Assembly: GCA_028583605.1 (NCBI GenBank)
Contig: CM053327.1
Span: forward strand, 2,542,001 to 2,606,000
DNA from: Dastarcus helophoroides
Lineage: Eukaryota > Arthropoda > Insecta > Coleoptera > Bothrideridae
Length of the DNA stretch: 64,000 nt
Direction: 5' to 3'
Part shown: piece after piece, positions 9,616-21,489 of the stretch
Layout: each line of letters begins with the position of its first letter
Position numbering within the stretch: the first letter of the stretch is position 1
Program-made: the position numbers and the translations under genes
The notes under the pieces: model-generated
Database searches by the model: none
What the model was told of the DNA's origin: nothing
Seen by the model: the letters and a program-made list of their open reading frames with translations, nothing else

Positions 9616-12309
9616 AGAGTTGGACAGTTGTTGTCCTTGCTCCCACCCTTCTTATAGAGGTAAAGGGCTGCAGATCCGCTTAAGCGTACTCATTTTTCTT
9701 ACTGGCCATAGTGCTCTTTAGGAGCCCTAGACTAAGTAGTTTCTTCTAAATTTAGTTTTGTTAAATATTGGTTCATTTTGGTCCCACGACTTTTGCGAAA
9801 AAGGAATCTCACCTCTTCAGAGCCGCATTGATGGGTCTTGGCTAACAAATCTCAGAGGTCGGTTTTGATATCTGAGGTGCTCCATTTGCGATATAGCTTT
9901 TCCTATGTCATGCATCCCTCGCTACGGCACTCACACAATGATTTGGGGTTTCCTTTTAGTCTCCGTCACGACGACATCTCCTCTCAGGGTGAACCCTCAA
10001 CAGCTCAATTCACCTCATCATGGCAAGGCAAGAACCACCGAGAAGTTATTATGTTAATAAACATACAATAGCAGAGGCTGATGACGTATTGAGATATTAA
10101 ATACTATTTATAATAAATTAATGACAAATTGATGTCTAAAATTTTGTAATCTATGATAAACAGGTGTTACATGAAATTACTCATAAACTACTGGAAATTT
10201 TTGTATACGCATACTTCAAAAGAATAAGAAAAAAATTAAAGTTTTTTGAATTTTAAAAATAATATAGAAGTAAATAAATATAAGCACAGTAAAAAGAGGA
10301 CACTACCCTAATTTACATAATGAAAATGACTAAATAAAATAAATATCTTAATCGAAAATAACACATTTTATGTTTTGAGGCGGCAATATGGCAACTAATT
10401 GATAGTTGACACTCCTGTCTACTTACATTTTTGTAACCTGTTATTAATTAATTTAAACAGGAATAAATAAATATTAAATATTATAAAGTTGTGATAAAAT
10501 GGAAATAAATATATACACGAAAAAGGAACTAGCTTAATTGAAGCAATGTATAGCAAATATCAGTCAAACTAAGCTAATCAACCTCAATCTAAACAAGTTA
10601 AACAAAGTGATTGCTTTGATTGTAGAATCACAATTACAACAGTGGGTACGATATTAGTTGGTACAATAGTAAAGCATATGATGATAATTTGAATTTATAA
10701 CTTATGAAATTTTAACATTTAATACCGCAAGCAATTTGAAAGTGAAAGAAAAACCACTCTTATTTTCTAGTTTTAAGTTTTCACTTCTTTCAGCAGTTTT
10801 CATAACGCCTATTATTTTCTTTTTTTTAGTTTTCACGATTAAGATTCTGATATTTTCTTAAATGTATAAAATCTTTAGAATATTTACAAAGAAATTTTCG
10901 GAAGTTACAAGTTTAAGCTTAATTTTTTTGTTGATTAATTACGATTTTTTTTTTGAAATTTTGACGGTTCAAGAGAAGTCAATAATAATTTAAAAATAAA
11001 AAAAAATATATGAAATTAAGACTTTAAAGTCCGGAAATTTCGATTCTACTCCCAAAATTTGGTGATAACGATTATACTGTGAAACTCGATATTTGTAAAA
11101 AAAAAACTTAAAAATATTGAGATTTATCTTAAAATTCTATGTTTAGGTTGGTTATTAAAATCGCCGAATTTAGACTAAAACATCAAAAATTGTGGCCCAA
11201 AGTCATGCGCCGCAGCTACCAGCCGAAATTGTCAACTTTGGTTTGAACCACATGAATTGTATTCATTTTAAATAATTGAAATTAAAAATGTTGTAAAATA
11301 TTAAATTAAATTTTTAATTCAAGTAAGACTTGCATTAAATATGTTGTAAAAACCAACATGATGGTTCGCAAACAAGAAAAATATTTTAGTAAGAGCTTGA
11401 GTGTAAAATGAAACTGATGAAATGTCATAATGTACAACTTTCATTGGATTAATTATCCACTAGTTCATTTGATTGATATGCTCTGAAAAAAAATTAATAA
11501 TAAAATTACGTGGCAAATTTTTTAATATTTTAGTATGTAGGCCAATTTCCGCTGTAAAAATAATAAATGAATGTAAAGTGTATTTGCAACAGAACACTAC
11601 ACAATTTATAAAGCTAACAGGGTAATATTTGTACATCGACTAATGTGTCCCCATACATATAAATCAAATAGTACAACGTGATTTTTCAGTAATGAAATCT
11701 CGGTATTCGAAAAATGCAAATAATGGAGTCCTTCCTATTTAGTTTTTAGAAACACTAAAAGCTCCTCACGTAATACTCAAATGCTGTTTCCATTCATTTT
11801 GCGATATATAATTACGAATGCTCACTTTAAATAATAATTCTTTTTTTTATATTGAAACTGACTTTAAAATTAAATTAGTTATAGTAAAGTGCAAAAAGAG
11901 CTTTAGTAGACGTTTACTAGAGGTTTATTAGATGTTTTTTACATTCTATCTTTGCTGGCTGTGGCTTGTACATCGATGGCTGGGCTTCTATAATTACTGT
12001 GTTACGCCCAATTAATAAACCTGTACTAGCTCCAAATACTTCTAAAAGAAAAATAAACTAAAAAACAAATTTGATTAGTAATGTAGGTTTACCAATGCGT
12101 TTGAAGTGTTAATGGTAACGGTAAAGTTTCGACGGGTAACACCAAGTTGCGAAAGCATTGTTTGAGACAAATAAATATTGCTTATGGGCTTGTGTAAAAA
12201 ATTAGTTTAAAAATAATACTATTTTAATATGTACATTCTTTTCTATCTTCCATGGAGAACACTCCGCTGAAGAAACAAAAATATTTACGGAATCACCAAT
12301 ATCGTAAAA
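9616..12309. other. Long stretch without a recognisable gene
   Basis: 9616-10080 is of balanced composition and continues the unclassified segment around the DUF4780-like ORF. From 10080 the DNA is AT-rich with poly-A and poly-T runs. I found no element, tandem repeat or coding signal I can support. Confidence 0.45.
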
Positions 12310-12712
12310 CTATACACCTAATTTTAGTTTATTTTACTGCAATAGCACTTGCAACAAAGATACAAGTTCAAACCTTCTTCTAAAGTGCAAGCAATTTCAT
12401 AATGAGCAGTTATAGGGGCTTTCGCACACTCTTGCGTGTATTTAGTGACAAGTTGATAGCTGGTTAAGTGGTATGATTGTAAGCTGTTCCATCATCGGAT
12501 TAATTATGTACAATGGAGAGTAATTAACGTGCATGTCGAGTGTTGGCGTGATCGCCCCTGCTTTCAACCACGTGCTATTCCAAAATACACATGTCACAAA
12601 CTTAAATGAGCTCCTTGACAACTCAATACCCGCAACCTCGGAGATGCCTTCATCGTAGTGTTTGCATGACTCAAAGCCCATACCAAAGCTCAAACAGACG
12701 CCCACTTCTACT
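12310..12712 (-). pseudogene. Coding-looking segment of unknown identity with one frameshift
   Basis: Read on the minus strand from about 12712, an open frame runs to a stop at 12442 and contains ESCKHYDEGISEVAGIELS, CVFWNSTWLKAGAITPTLD and NYSPLYIINPMMEQLTIIPL. Shifting by one base near 12455 lets the protein continue through YTQECAKAPITAHYEIACTL and EEGLNLYLCCKC to a stop near 12322. Amino-acid usage and base composition are more protein-like than in the flanks, and cysteines are frequent. The frame has no ATG at its start; a cttag acceptor-like site lies at about 12713. I do not recognise the family. It may be a host exon with a sequencing error, a pseudogene, or a captured gene fragment next to the copia element. 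Confidence 0.35.
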
Positions 12713-12972
12713 ACAAGACTAAGCGTCTAAATTACGATTAGGTTAATCAAAATTCAGACAAGCTTTACAGAGTGTTGAAGTATCCCCTAATATTTAACTG
12801 GCGTAGACGCTTTAACACCGTTGAAAGGCATTTGTCCTGAACTAAACTTAACTGGACTAAACTTAATACGTGAGGGATTTTTTAAATGCCTCTTTGTATA
12901 CCGGTGGCAGCCTTTAAAACAGAACTAATCCAATTCCTAGATTTATTTCTCTGTATTAAAAAAATTAAGCAA
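12713..12972. other. No recognisable feature
   Basis: Short AT-rich flank of the copia 3' LTR. The outer limit of that LTR may lie within it. Confidence 0.4.
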
Positions 12973-13047
12973 TGACTGGTGTATTGAGTGAGGGAATTAC
13001 AAATTAAAATAAAACTCAACTTATAATTTTATTGCCAACTTCCAACA
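12973..13047 (-). repeat. Copia 3' LTR (short or internally deleted)
   Basis: The minus-strand start at 13047 (tgttggaagttggcaat) abuts the polypurine tract and matches the 5' LTR start at 16973. The lower end is set at 12973, where tgactggtgtattgag resembles the inner end of the 5' LTR (tgataggttgaatga). On this reading it is about 50 bp shorter than the 5' LTR. The lower limit is uncertain. Confidence 0.6.
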
Positions 13048-13059
13048 TCCCCTCTCAAT
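13048..13059 (-). other. Polypurine tract of the copia element
   Basis: On the minus strand gagagggga sits immediately before the 3' LTR. This is the expected primer for plus-strand DNA synthesis in LTR retrotransposons. Confidence 0.8.
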
Positions 13060-13271
13060 GTAATAATTACATATTAAAACTCATTTAATTTCTTGTGTTT
13101 ATCTTACATCTAAAATATCATTTTGTTCAAATTCTTTAGCAACTAACCTACCTTTATAAACACTTTCAAATTCTAATATTAACAGGAGACATTGAACTCT
13201 TAAGTAATACCTAAGACATAAATCAAATATTATTCAAACTATAAAATCTCATTCCTTAAATTGAGAAATTT

Positions 13272-13700
13272 TTATTTGGATAAAGGTTTTGTGAATATGT
13301 CAGCTAACTGCATATTAGTCGGACAATGTTTAATTTTAATAATACCTTCACTGACCGTATTGTAAATGAAACAATATGAGACATCAATATGTTTACTTCT
13401 CTTATTTAACACACCAATTTTAATCAAATTTATAGCGCTTAAATTGTCAAAATTCAGCAGAATATCAATGTCGGTGTTTGTTATTTCTTCAATTAACATC
13501 TTTAAATAAAAAAGTTCTTTCACATAATCAGCTGCTGCCATAAATTCAACTTCTGTACTGGACAAATCAACAATTGGTCGTCTTCGAGAACACCAGGAGA
13601 TCGGACCTCCACAAAAGAAAATCACATACCCTGTTGTACTCCTCCTGTTCTCTGCATCTCCGGCATAATTAAAATCTGAGAAGGCACTTAGGATATTAAT
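13272..13700 (-). pseudogene. Copia RNase H domain
   Basis: The C-terminal domain of copia pol, which removes RNA from the RNA:DNA hybrid. The frame 13272-13625 has SWCSRRRPIVDLSSTEVEFM (the conserved W-S-STxE block with its catalytic glutamate), FDNLSAI (catalytic aspartate), RSKHIDV and the usual end ADIFTKPLSK. Immediately upstream, in the same frame but without an ATG, DFNYAGDAENRRSTTGY supplies the first catalytic aspartate. The domain itself looks nearly complete; it has been cut off from RT by a frame break near 13715. Confidence 0.85.
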
Positions 13701-13715
13701 TTCTGCGTCTTTCTT

Positions 13716-14842
13716 TTAGTGGATATGGTTCTTCATATTCCCCTTCAAATACCGAAGAGTCCTTTTCACACTGGCAATATCTTGATTACTGGATTCGCTT
13801 AACTTTCGACTTTCGAAACCCATTGCGTAGGAAAGATCTGGACGAGTTTTATTTGACAGATAGAGTAAACTACCAACTGCTTCTCGGTATGGATAATCGA
13901 GATTTCGTTTTACATCTTGAGTTACGTCATTCGTCACAATAGGAGTCGATGTTGGATTCGCTTCAGACATGTTAAATTTCTCTAACGTATTCTTCACATA
14001 ATTTTCTTGCTTCAGTTGGATTCCATTATTCTTGCTTACTTCAACACCTAAAAACAAGGACGGATTGTAGTCAGCTTTAATTTTAAATCCTTCTTTCAAT
14101 TTTCCTAGTAAGTTTTTAGGTTCTTCTTTGTCCTTTCCAATCAGTACGCCATCATCAACGTAAATTCCAAGAATGATTTCATTCTTTTCAGATGTGTAAA
14201 TACATTTTTCAGATTTTGTTGTGTACAAACCCAATTTCTTTAATACGCTGGTGAATTTTTTTATCCATTTAAGCAGAGCTTGTTTCAAACCATACAGGTC
14301 CTTGTTGAGTTTGCAGATTTTATTTTGTTCCTCAGTATGACCTTTTGGCAAAGCCATGTAGATTTTTTCATCATCTAATTCTCCATATAAGAACGCTGTC
14401 TTGATGTCAAATTTATAAATTTCATAATTTCTTGCTATTGCTATAGTAAAGAGGATTCTTAAGGAGCTGCTTCTGATAACTGGGCTTAAAGTTTCTTGAT
14501 AGTCAATTCCTGATTCCTGCTTAAAAGCTAGGATTACAAGACGGGCTTTTTATCGATGTTCATCCTTAATTATAAATACCCACTTGCTTGATAAAATCTT
14601 CTTATTTTTAGCTTCTTTCTTGCTTACCAATTTTCAAATTGGATTCCTTTTAAGCGATTCCTGTTCTTCTTAATAGCTTGTGTCCAGTTTTCTTTGTCAG
14701 GACCGTTCACAGCTGCTTCGCATGTCACTGGCTCGCTTTCCTTACTGTAGACACTATGGCACTGGTAAAAGGATGTACGTTTCCTCATACGTTTGCTTGT
14801 TTTGGGTTGAAGTAGCTCTATGGTGTTATGTTTATGTGACAA
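13716..14842 (-). pseudogene. Copia reverse transcriptase (RVT_2)
   Basis: Minus-strand RT split over several frames. 14624-14842 holds the linker end and the start of RVT_2 (GPDKENWTQAI). 14370-14600, broken by a stop, holds KWVFIIKDEH and the first catalytic motif FDIKTAFLYGEL. 13716-14357 is a long open frame with YGLKQA, the active site YVDDG at 14148-14162, SLFLGVEV and the end of the palm-thumb (YPYREAVGSLLYLS). All three catalytic aspartates are present, but the polyprotein can no longer be read through. The acidic linker to integrase lies at 14843-15120. Confidence 0.88.
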
Positions 14843-15122
14843 ACCTTTGCTTTTATTAGTAGATGGAATATATTCACTTCCAGACTCTTCGAATTCATTC
14901 AGACTTAATATTGCGTTTTCATCAGAACTAGCTGGGTCAACTTTCGACTCATCATAGGTTTGTTGAGTTTTATTTGCTTCTGTTTCTTCATTTTCCTTAA
15001 AAGGATTCTCTGAGCTAAGATTAATTTCAGATTTGACCTTTTCATTTTGTTCGTGTTGTAAGAAAAATATATCCCTCTACATGTCTACAGTATTCTTCTG
15101 CGAATAAAATATCCTATAACTT

Positions 15123-15830
15123 TTAACATTTTCTCGATATCCAACCATTTCTCTTCTCTTTTTCTCCTTTACTGTTCAATTTTGTTCTCCTTTTTTTCGG
15201 AATGTGTACATATACTGGTGTACCAAAGGATTTTAATCTGTGAATATCAAAGGTATTGTTAGTCCATGCCTCGTCAGGTGTTCGTTCATTATCCTGACTC
15301 TTTTCATTTCTATAAGGAATAAACGCTGCAGTATGTACGGCTTTAGCCCACAATTTCTTTGGTAGGTTCTTTGCTTGTAGCATTGTTCTTGGAGCTTCAG
15401 CTAGTATTGGATTTTTCCTCTCTACCTTCCCATTTTGCTCAGGGGTGTATGGGACGGTAGTTTGGTGAATTATACCATGTTTTAAAAACAATCCTATTAC
15501 TTCTTTATTTACGAACTCTAATCCATTATCACTCCAAAACCCCTTCCTATTTCCAGTTATATTCACAGCCTTATTGATGAAAACTTCCATGCAGATGTTC
15601 GCTTCATTTTTATTCCTTACAAAATACACATATTAGTTTAAATAGTCGTCTTTTAATACTATGAAATACTTTGAACCACCAACAAACATCTTTCCTTTTA
15701 AACAACTTTTACACTTAGGAACAATATCAGTTTGCTGCACCTTAACGTTATTCTTCAAAATAATTTTCTTCACATAATCGAAGTTCTGATGTGCTAATTT
15801 TTTGTGCCACTCATTTATTGTGTTGTTTAA
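15123..15830 (-). pseudogene. Copia integrase with a deleted first catalytic residue
   Basis: The zinc-binding part is readable at about 15680-15830 (EWHKKLAHQNF, then KCKSCLKGK: the HHCC finger). The core at 15123-15629 has WSDNGLEFVNKEV and TPEQNGKVERKN, with 35 residues between aspartate and glutamate, as expected for DD35E. Between the finger and the core, KGK is followed almost at once by GGSKYFIVLKDD, so the usual stretch with the first aspartate is missing. A stop follows that sequence. The chain goes on to IPKKRRTKLNSKG near its end. This integrase would be inactive. Confidence 0.85.
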
Positions 15831-15834
15831 GTTT

Positions 15835-16285
15835 TTGCAACATTTGCCACCTCGTGTTTATAACAAAAATTTATATAATAAGCAGCCCCAAATCATTTTT
15901 CAATCGCGCAAACTTTTTTGTAAATAAATTTACACGAATTGTCATCTGTCAACATGACGTAACCTTTGTCAGAAACACAGTTCACTGAGAAAAGATTTGT
16001 CTTCAGTTCTCAAACAAACAAAACATTTTCTATGGTTGGTTAAATCCATTCATTCCCATTGGCATGCCATCTGTCCGTAGCCTTAAACACTAATCGCTGT
16101 GCCATTACCGACAATCACGGATTTTTCCGTAGTGCTTGTAAAACATGTAAGCAAAGTACGATCGCAGCACATGTGTTCACTAGCTCCAGAATCTACCAAT
16201 CATTAAGATTTTTGATATTGTTTTGTCGAATTTGACACTAGAAAGGTATTACTTTTGTTATTTTCGTTCTTCTGTTTAAACCAAC
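15835..16285 (-). pseudogene. Copia aspartic protease region
   Basis: In one minus-strand frame LVDSGASEHMC appears, with the aspartic-protease signature DSGAS at 16179-16193. It is followed by VIVGNGTAISV. The remaining protease frame is interrupted by stops. This enzyme cuts the gag-pol polyprotein in an intact element. Confidence 0.75.
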
Positions 16286-16289
16286 ATTA

Positions 16290-16706
16290 CTACTTACTAT
16301 GTCTACTTTTGCCGCAATGAAAACACTTAATATTATTGTTGTTATTGGAGTTTCTTTCACCATTATTGTTATTACTCCTACAATCGCTTTGAAAATGTCC
16401 GACTTTATTGCATTTAAAACATCTTAATTTTCTTTCATCCTTCGCAACAAATACAGATGATGATGGAACTTGCTGGGACGCTTCACTTTTCTCTTTCATT
16501 CTTTCCTCTTCCACTTATAGTCTAGCCACTAAACTTTCAATAGTTTGTTTATCATGTGATACAAATTCCCAAGCTGATACAAAGCGTTTGTTCTTGTCTG
16601 GCAATGACATTAAGATCTTTGTTATAACAAACTTTTCAGAGATAACTTCACCCATTTGTTTTAATTGGTATTGCATTTCTTTAATCTTCGATAAGAACTC
16701 CGACAT
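16290..16706 (-). pseudogene. Copia gag, N-terminally truncated, with zinc knuckle
   Basis: Two consecutive ORFs in the same frame, separated by a single TAA at 16515-16517. The first (16515-16706) is the capsid-like UBN2 part (QLKQMGEVISEKFVITKILM, then FVSAWE). The second has a perfect CCHC knuckle, CFKCNKVGHFQSDC, then an asparagine run encoded by a trinucleotide repeat, then a second knuckle, CFHCGKSRHSK, cut by stops. Only about 125 bp separate this frame from the primer-binding site, so roughly the first half of gag is missing through an internal deletion. Confidence 0.88.
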
Positions 16707-16829
16707 CTATATACCCTTTTCAAATATATATTGAAAAAAATCTCTGCTTTAGTATATGAATATTAGTTTCAGTCTTCTCCTCACTTTTATAGATTCTCTG
16801 TACCTGAATTTCCGACTGGGTGTCTGGGT

Positions 16830-16845
16830 GTCTGGGCCTATAAAC
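16830..16845 (-). other. Copia primer-binding site
   Basis: On the minus strand GTTTATAGGCCCAG follows the LTR end (ATCA). It resembles the PBS of Drosophila copia, which pairs with an internal part of initiator methionine tRNA. The match is imperfect. Confidence 0.6.
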
Positions 16846-16973
16846 TGATAGGTTGAATGAAAAAAGGAACAAACTTTCTGCTAACGAAATCTATTACACA
16901 CTTAAAAAACAAAATAATCGATCATTCAATTACTACCAATCTAACCTTATAATTTCATTGCCAACCTCCAACA
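16846..16973 (-). repeat. Copia 5' LTR
   Basis: 128 bp, beginning TGTTGGAGGTTGGCAATGAA on the minus strand and ending CA next to the primer-binding site. It is short, as is usual for insect copia elements. It shares its outer segment with the 3' LTR with several differences. Confidence 0.75.
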
Positions 16974-18375
16974 GTCTCATTTATTAAATTTATAAATAAT
17001 TTTGAATGTTTTAATTTTTCTTTCAAAATTTTTCGAAATACAAAAATTGTATTTTGGGGTTTCTTGACAATTTTTCAGTATTTCGATTTTCTAAAATTAT
17101 TATATAGATTTTGTTCAAATACTACGGATTTTTAAAAATGATTTTTTTTTGGCATTTCTTAAAATACTTCTTTAATTTTTATTCAAATTTATGCCTTTTG
17201 TAAGTTTCCTTTCCTTAAGATCACGACATTTTTTAAAATCCATCTATTTTTCAAAATGTTGATTTTTCAAAATTTTCCTAAGAATTAGAAAACTTAGAAA
17301 AACGGTACATTAAAAAATATTAACCCAAAAAAAAGAAAGAAATTTTCAAATTATTTTTTTAAAAATTTGAATTTTTAGAATTTTTTGTTTTTATTATTAT
17401 TATTCTTTATGGATAGTGCAGCTGAAATATCGGATTAAAATTTCAGATGCCACTGAAAAGATAATAAGTGGCAATCAACAGGCCCCAAATTAGTAGTGAA
17501 CGGGATTTGCTTTAGAAAATTAGCCAGCATCGTTCTCGTGCAATGCTTCAAAGGATGTACTTGGCATTGTTGATTCGATTCCGCTTCTTAAAAAGATCGC
17601 AAAATTCGCTAGCGTGCTCAGCGGAAACTAATTAAAAACTTGGCAATTATTAATTTTCCCGAATTATGTTTGAAAGTGTACGTCAGTTTTAACAAAACCA
17701 AAAGCACCAGCAATGGGGGCTTTCAGCTTGTCGGGTGAGCGTTTCGAAAGTAATAAAATTAAATTTTAAATATTCCTCATTAATAAATGGTAGGTAGTAT
17801 ACATTTTCTGGGGCAATTTTATTTACATGCTGTTCGCATCGTTCCAATTTAGAAAGCAGGAGTTGAGTAATTTTATGAAAAGCATCAAGTACATCTGCAG
17901 ATTATTAAAGCGAAAAGCGCCATGGTGAACGCAGTGCGGATCTTAACACCAACAAACACTCGGATTTAAATTCGTAGGTATCAACTTATTCGCGGGGTCA
18001 TATCACATGTGCCTCTAAATATAAGTTACTTAAAACACAATTCATCAAAGAGAAAGAATACTGTCGTAAATAGGAAACGATGTTTATGATTACATCAAGT
18101 TTAAATATATTTATTATTACTCTTTATTTAATAAGGTAACCTCTTTAAATTTACTAATTTTAACAACTCATTTGTTAAGGAAGAGCGGTATTAAAAAATT
18201 ATATGTAAAGAATATATGAAAGAGATGATTAAATCTCAACACGTTGTGGGTCGATGTTAAAATTTGAACAACCAAAGTGGTGGAAAATGTTGTTTAATTT
18301 AAGATTTTAAAAGAATTAAAATCTCTTTCATGAGCTAAAATTTAGGTTTTCAAAAACAACTTTGGCTAATTTTGT
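16974..18375. other. AT-rich low-complexity sequence, then unremarkable DNA
   Basis: 16974-17400 is AT-rich sequence of the ttttgaaaatttttcgaaat type, into which the copia element seems to have inserted. 17400-18375 is more balanced but holds no gene or repeat I can name. A short tta microsatellite lies at 17391-17403. Confidence 0.4.
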
Positions 18376-18377
18376 CT

Positions 18378-18560
18378 TTTTTTGTTTTGGTGGAACGGAC
18401 CGGTCCTTGGTGGCTTTCAAAAATTGATATACAAATTTTGTCCCCTGAAATCAAGAAAGATTAAAAATCACAACAATAGTTGTGCTAACGCGTTTCGATA
18501 GCCAAACTATCATCTTTACAGAGCTAAATTTTTATCTGTGTAGTGGTTTGAGGGAAACAA
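18378..18560 (-). repeat. Penelope-type terminal repeat, hammerhead family 1 (degenerate)
   Basis: On plus it begins with ggtggaacggaccggtcctt, continues with gtcccctgaaatcaagaaag, and then carries the ribozyme zone aacgcgtttcgatagccaaa. The same block order is found at 21366, 42680, 47589 and 60640, where it lies next to a GIY-YIG remnant. The catalytic core reads CTGTAAAGA instead of CTGAAGA, so this copy should be inactive. Confidence 0.75.
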
Positions 18561-19339
18561 ATTTTACGTTTCCAATTTCAGAAATTTCTTCATAGATTTA
18601 TTTATTTCTAACACTGTTCCATAGATTCCACCACATGAAAAATAAGACGCTTCACAGGATTTCTTTTTTCATAGACGTAACCTCCCGTTAAACCACAGAT
18701 CATAACGTGGTCCGCTTCGTTCGCTGATTTTATAAATGGGTTTGGTTGAATATCATTTTATATAAATTAAAATAATCCAAAATAAATAACGTTAATTGAA
18801 TATCTATTTATCTTTGGTATCGTAAAAGTTAATTAGATAACATATTTGTTTTAAAATAGAATTGTTTAGTACAATTTTTCATAACTGAATATCAGCGTTT
18901 ATAGATTGGTGGATGTCCAAATTCAATAAATTTTAAACCCATTAAAAATACAAAAAACGTAGCATATTTAAAAACATTTCGTAAAATAAATAAGGTACCC
19001 TTAACAAAAATATCAAGAACAATTTTTTTAAAATGAATGTTAACGTCGTTCGACTACATACTTCCACGACAAGACACAGAACAATTTATTTATCGCATTT
19101 TATACAAATAAATCATGTCACGATCCAGACATTGTCTACCTTGACGAACAGTGGCACACCCAAAAGGGGCTTTGGGAGCTTAGACCTTTAGCTTGACATC
19201 ACATATTTTAAAGTTTAAAGCAACATTTAAAAAATCAGACATTTTATAAAAAAAGTGCAGGAGCAAATACTTTGATTAGGAAAAGGAACTGTTGACGACA
19301 AATCTAACTTCATAAATTTTTTTGTGGGACCAATGAAAA
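18561..19339. other. No recognisable feature
   Basis: Ordinary AT-rich DNA. A minus reading of 18561-18730 is not interrupted at once but resembles nothing I know. Confidence 0.35.
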
Positions 19340-21250
19340 TTACAAAAACATCGATATTTTTCCTATATTTCGACTGTTTTCAAAACAAATATTTTTTAAA
19401 TTTCAGCTTTTTTGAAAACCTCGACTTCAAATTTTTAAATTTTTTTTTAAACTTTATCTTTTCTTAAACTTTTCTTTTAAGTTTCGGCTTCTTTTAAAAA
19501 TTTTGATTTATTTCAAAAGGTTGTCGATTTTTTTTTGGACAACTAAATTTTTATTGAAAACATAAATTTTAAAATTTCGACATTTCAAAATATCTACTTT
19601 TTTAAACATTTTTACTTCATATTTTTGATTCCCAAAATGTCGACGTTTTTTTCGAAATTATGACTTAATTATGTAAATTTCAACTTTTATCAAATTTTCG
19701 TTTTATTTTAAACATTTTGGCCTTTTTTTAAAACTTTTTTTTTGTTGAACGCCCTTTTCCAAAATTTTGACTCTCTTTTTAAATCTTGATTCTCGAAACC
19801 AGACTGTTTTAAAAATTTATCTTACTTTGGATAGTTGGAGGTTTAAAAATTTAAACGTTTGAAAATATCAAGCTGCCTTAAAATTTTGGTTTTTTTAAGT
19901 TGGGCGAATTTTTTCAAAATTCCAAATTTTTCTCAAATTTTGAATTTCTGAAACTGACATTTTTTGAAAAATTTCTATTTTCAATTTTAGTTGAACACTT
20001 TGACTAAATATGAACATTTCGACTTTTTTTAATATTTTGATTTATTCTGAATATTTCGACTTAGTCCAAAAATTTACAATTTCAAATTTTGACTTATTTT
20101 GAGAATGTTAAATCTTTCACAATTTGATGATGTTTCAAATTGTTTTAATTTACCAAGGACTTTATTTGAAATTTTTTTTTAAACATATTCAACTTTTTTG
20201 GAAAAACCCTTTTTTTTGTCTACGGAATATTATTGTTTTTTTTGAAAATTTGGGAACAAAATTTTGATTTTTTCTAAAAAAGTTTTTAATATTTTCAGTT
20301 ATTTTAGTAATTTATATTATTTTTAAATACTTTTTTAAAAATTTGGTCTCTTTTCAAATTATCTATATATATTTTTAATTTTTATCTTTCTTTGCAACAT
20401 TGAGAAATCCCCGAAGCTTTGACTTATTTTGAACATTTCAACATGTTCGAAGTTACGATTTTTAGGTAAATTTTATTGTTGTTTGACATATTCGAATTAT
20501 GTCGAAGATTTCGACTTTTGAAAAATTAGGTTTTTTCACAATTTGGCCTTTTTTAAATTTTCCTACAAATTTACCAAAGATTTTATTTGAATTTTTTTTT
20601 CCACAAATATTCGATTTTTTTGGAAAATTCTTTTTGTTGTCTGTTGAAAATTATTGTTTTTTTTTTAATTTTTGAAACAAAATTTTCACCTTTTCTAAAA
20701 ATATTTTTAATATTTTTATTTATTTAGAAAGGTTGACCTATTTTCAAACTATTTATATTTTTTATTAAATGTTTATCTTTCTTTGAAACATTGAGAAATG
20801 CCCGAAGTTTAGACTTCTTTTGAATATTTCAACATGTTCGAAGTTTCGATTTGAGGTGAATTTTCTTATTTGACAAATTCAAATTATGTCGAAGATATCG
20901 ACTTTTGAAAAATTGAATTTTTATACAATTTTGCCTTTTTTAAATTTTCCACCTTTTCACAGGATTTCCATTTTTTAATTGCGACTTTTATTACCAAAAT
21001 ATTGACTTTTCTTGGAAGTTTTAACTATTTTCGGAATTTTGACTTTATGAAAATTTCAACTATTTTTTAAAATCTCGACTTTTCTGTTGTTTCTGTCTAT
21101 TTCTTTTTTCTTTTCCAATAATCTCGTAACTTTTTTAATTTTGTTGTTTCTGGTAATATGATTATTTTTAAATATGTACTTATTTTGTAAACTTTGACTT
21201 TGTCTACGCGATATTTAAACCTTTTTCATTAAATTTTCACATTAAAGATT
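19340..21250. repeat. T-rich low-complexity array (tttcgacttttttaaaa type)
   Basis: About 1.9 kb built of degenerate 20-30 bp blocks such as tttcgactttttt and aaaattttgac, with a strong excess of T over A on the plus strand. Within it, 20150-20570 and 20570-20950 form a two-unit long-range tandem repeat. Matching landmarks are accaaggactttatttgaaa against accaaagattttatttgaat, and ttgagaaatccccgaag against ttgagaaatgcccgaag. No coding content. Its complement-type counterparts fill much of 40.4-44.1, 50.7-52.7 and 55.5-56.8 kb. Confidence 0.75.
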
Positions 21251-21365
21251 AAAATTGATGAATAAATTAGAATCTATAAAAAATATTGTTAAATTAAATT
21301 TCCCTTTTTCCTAAAATGCACCGCTGGTAATTATAAATTTATCATTTTTAAATATTTTTTATCCT

Positions 21366-21489
21366 TTTTTTTTGTGGAACGGACTGGTCCTTGTTTATCT
21401 TCCAAAATTGAACTACAAATTTAGTCCCCTGAAACCGAGAATAGCGCGTTTGGGTATCTAAACGAGTTAGAGCAACCTTTATTTGTTTT
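21366..21489 (-). repeat. Penelope-type terminal repeat fragment, family 1
   Basis: gtggaacggactggtccttg and then gtcccctgaaaccgag mark the same terminal sequence as at 18378 and 47589. The ribozyme zone is degraded (gcgtttgggtatctaaacga). It directly abuts the 3' end of a family A copy. Confidence 0.7.

Larger units (their letters stand above)
12973..16973 (-). mobile_element. Ty1/copia LTR retrotransposon, near full length, inactive
   Basis: A minus-strand element of about 4 kb with copia gene order: LTR, primer-binding site, gag, protease, integrase, RT, RNase H, polypurine tract, LTR. Both LTRs share their outer about 33 bp (upstream end TGTTGGA on the minus strand), with several substitutions, so the insertion is old. 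Gag has lost its N-terminal part, the integrase has lost the segment with its first catalytic aspartate, and several stops and frame changes interrupt pol. I found no clear 5 bp target-site duplication; gtctc follows 16973, but no match precedes 12973. It cannot move by itself. Confidence 0.92.

Noticed and set aside
15791..16734. Plus ORFs at 15791-15988 and 16408-16734
   Set aside because: Antisense shadows of the copia protease-integrase and gag regions.
16974..16978. gtctc as a copia target-site duplication
   Set aside because: No matching pentamer was found directly before 12973 or elsewhere at a plausible LTR end.
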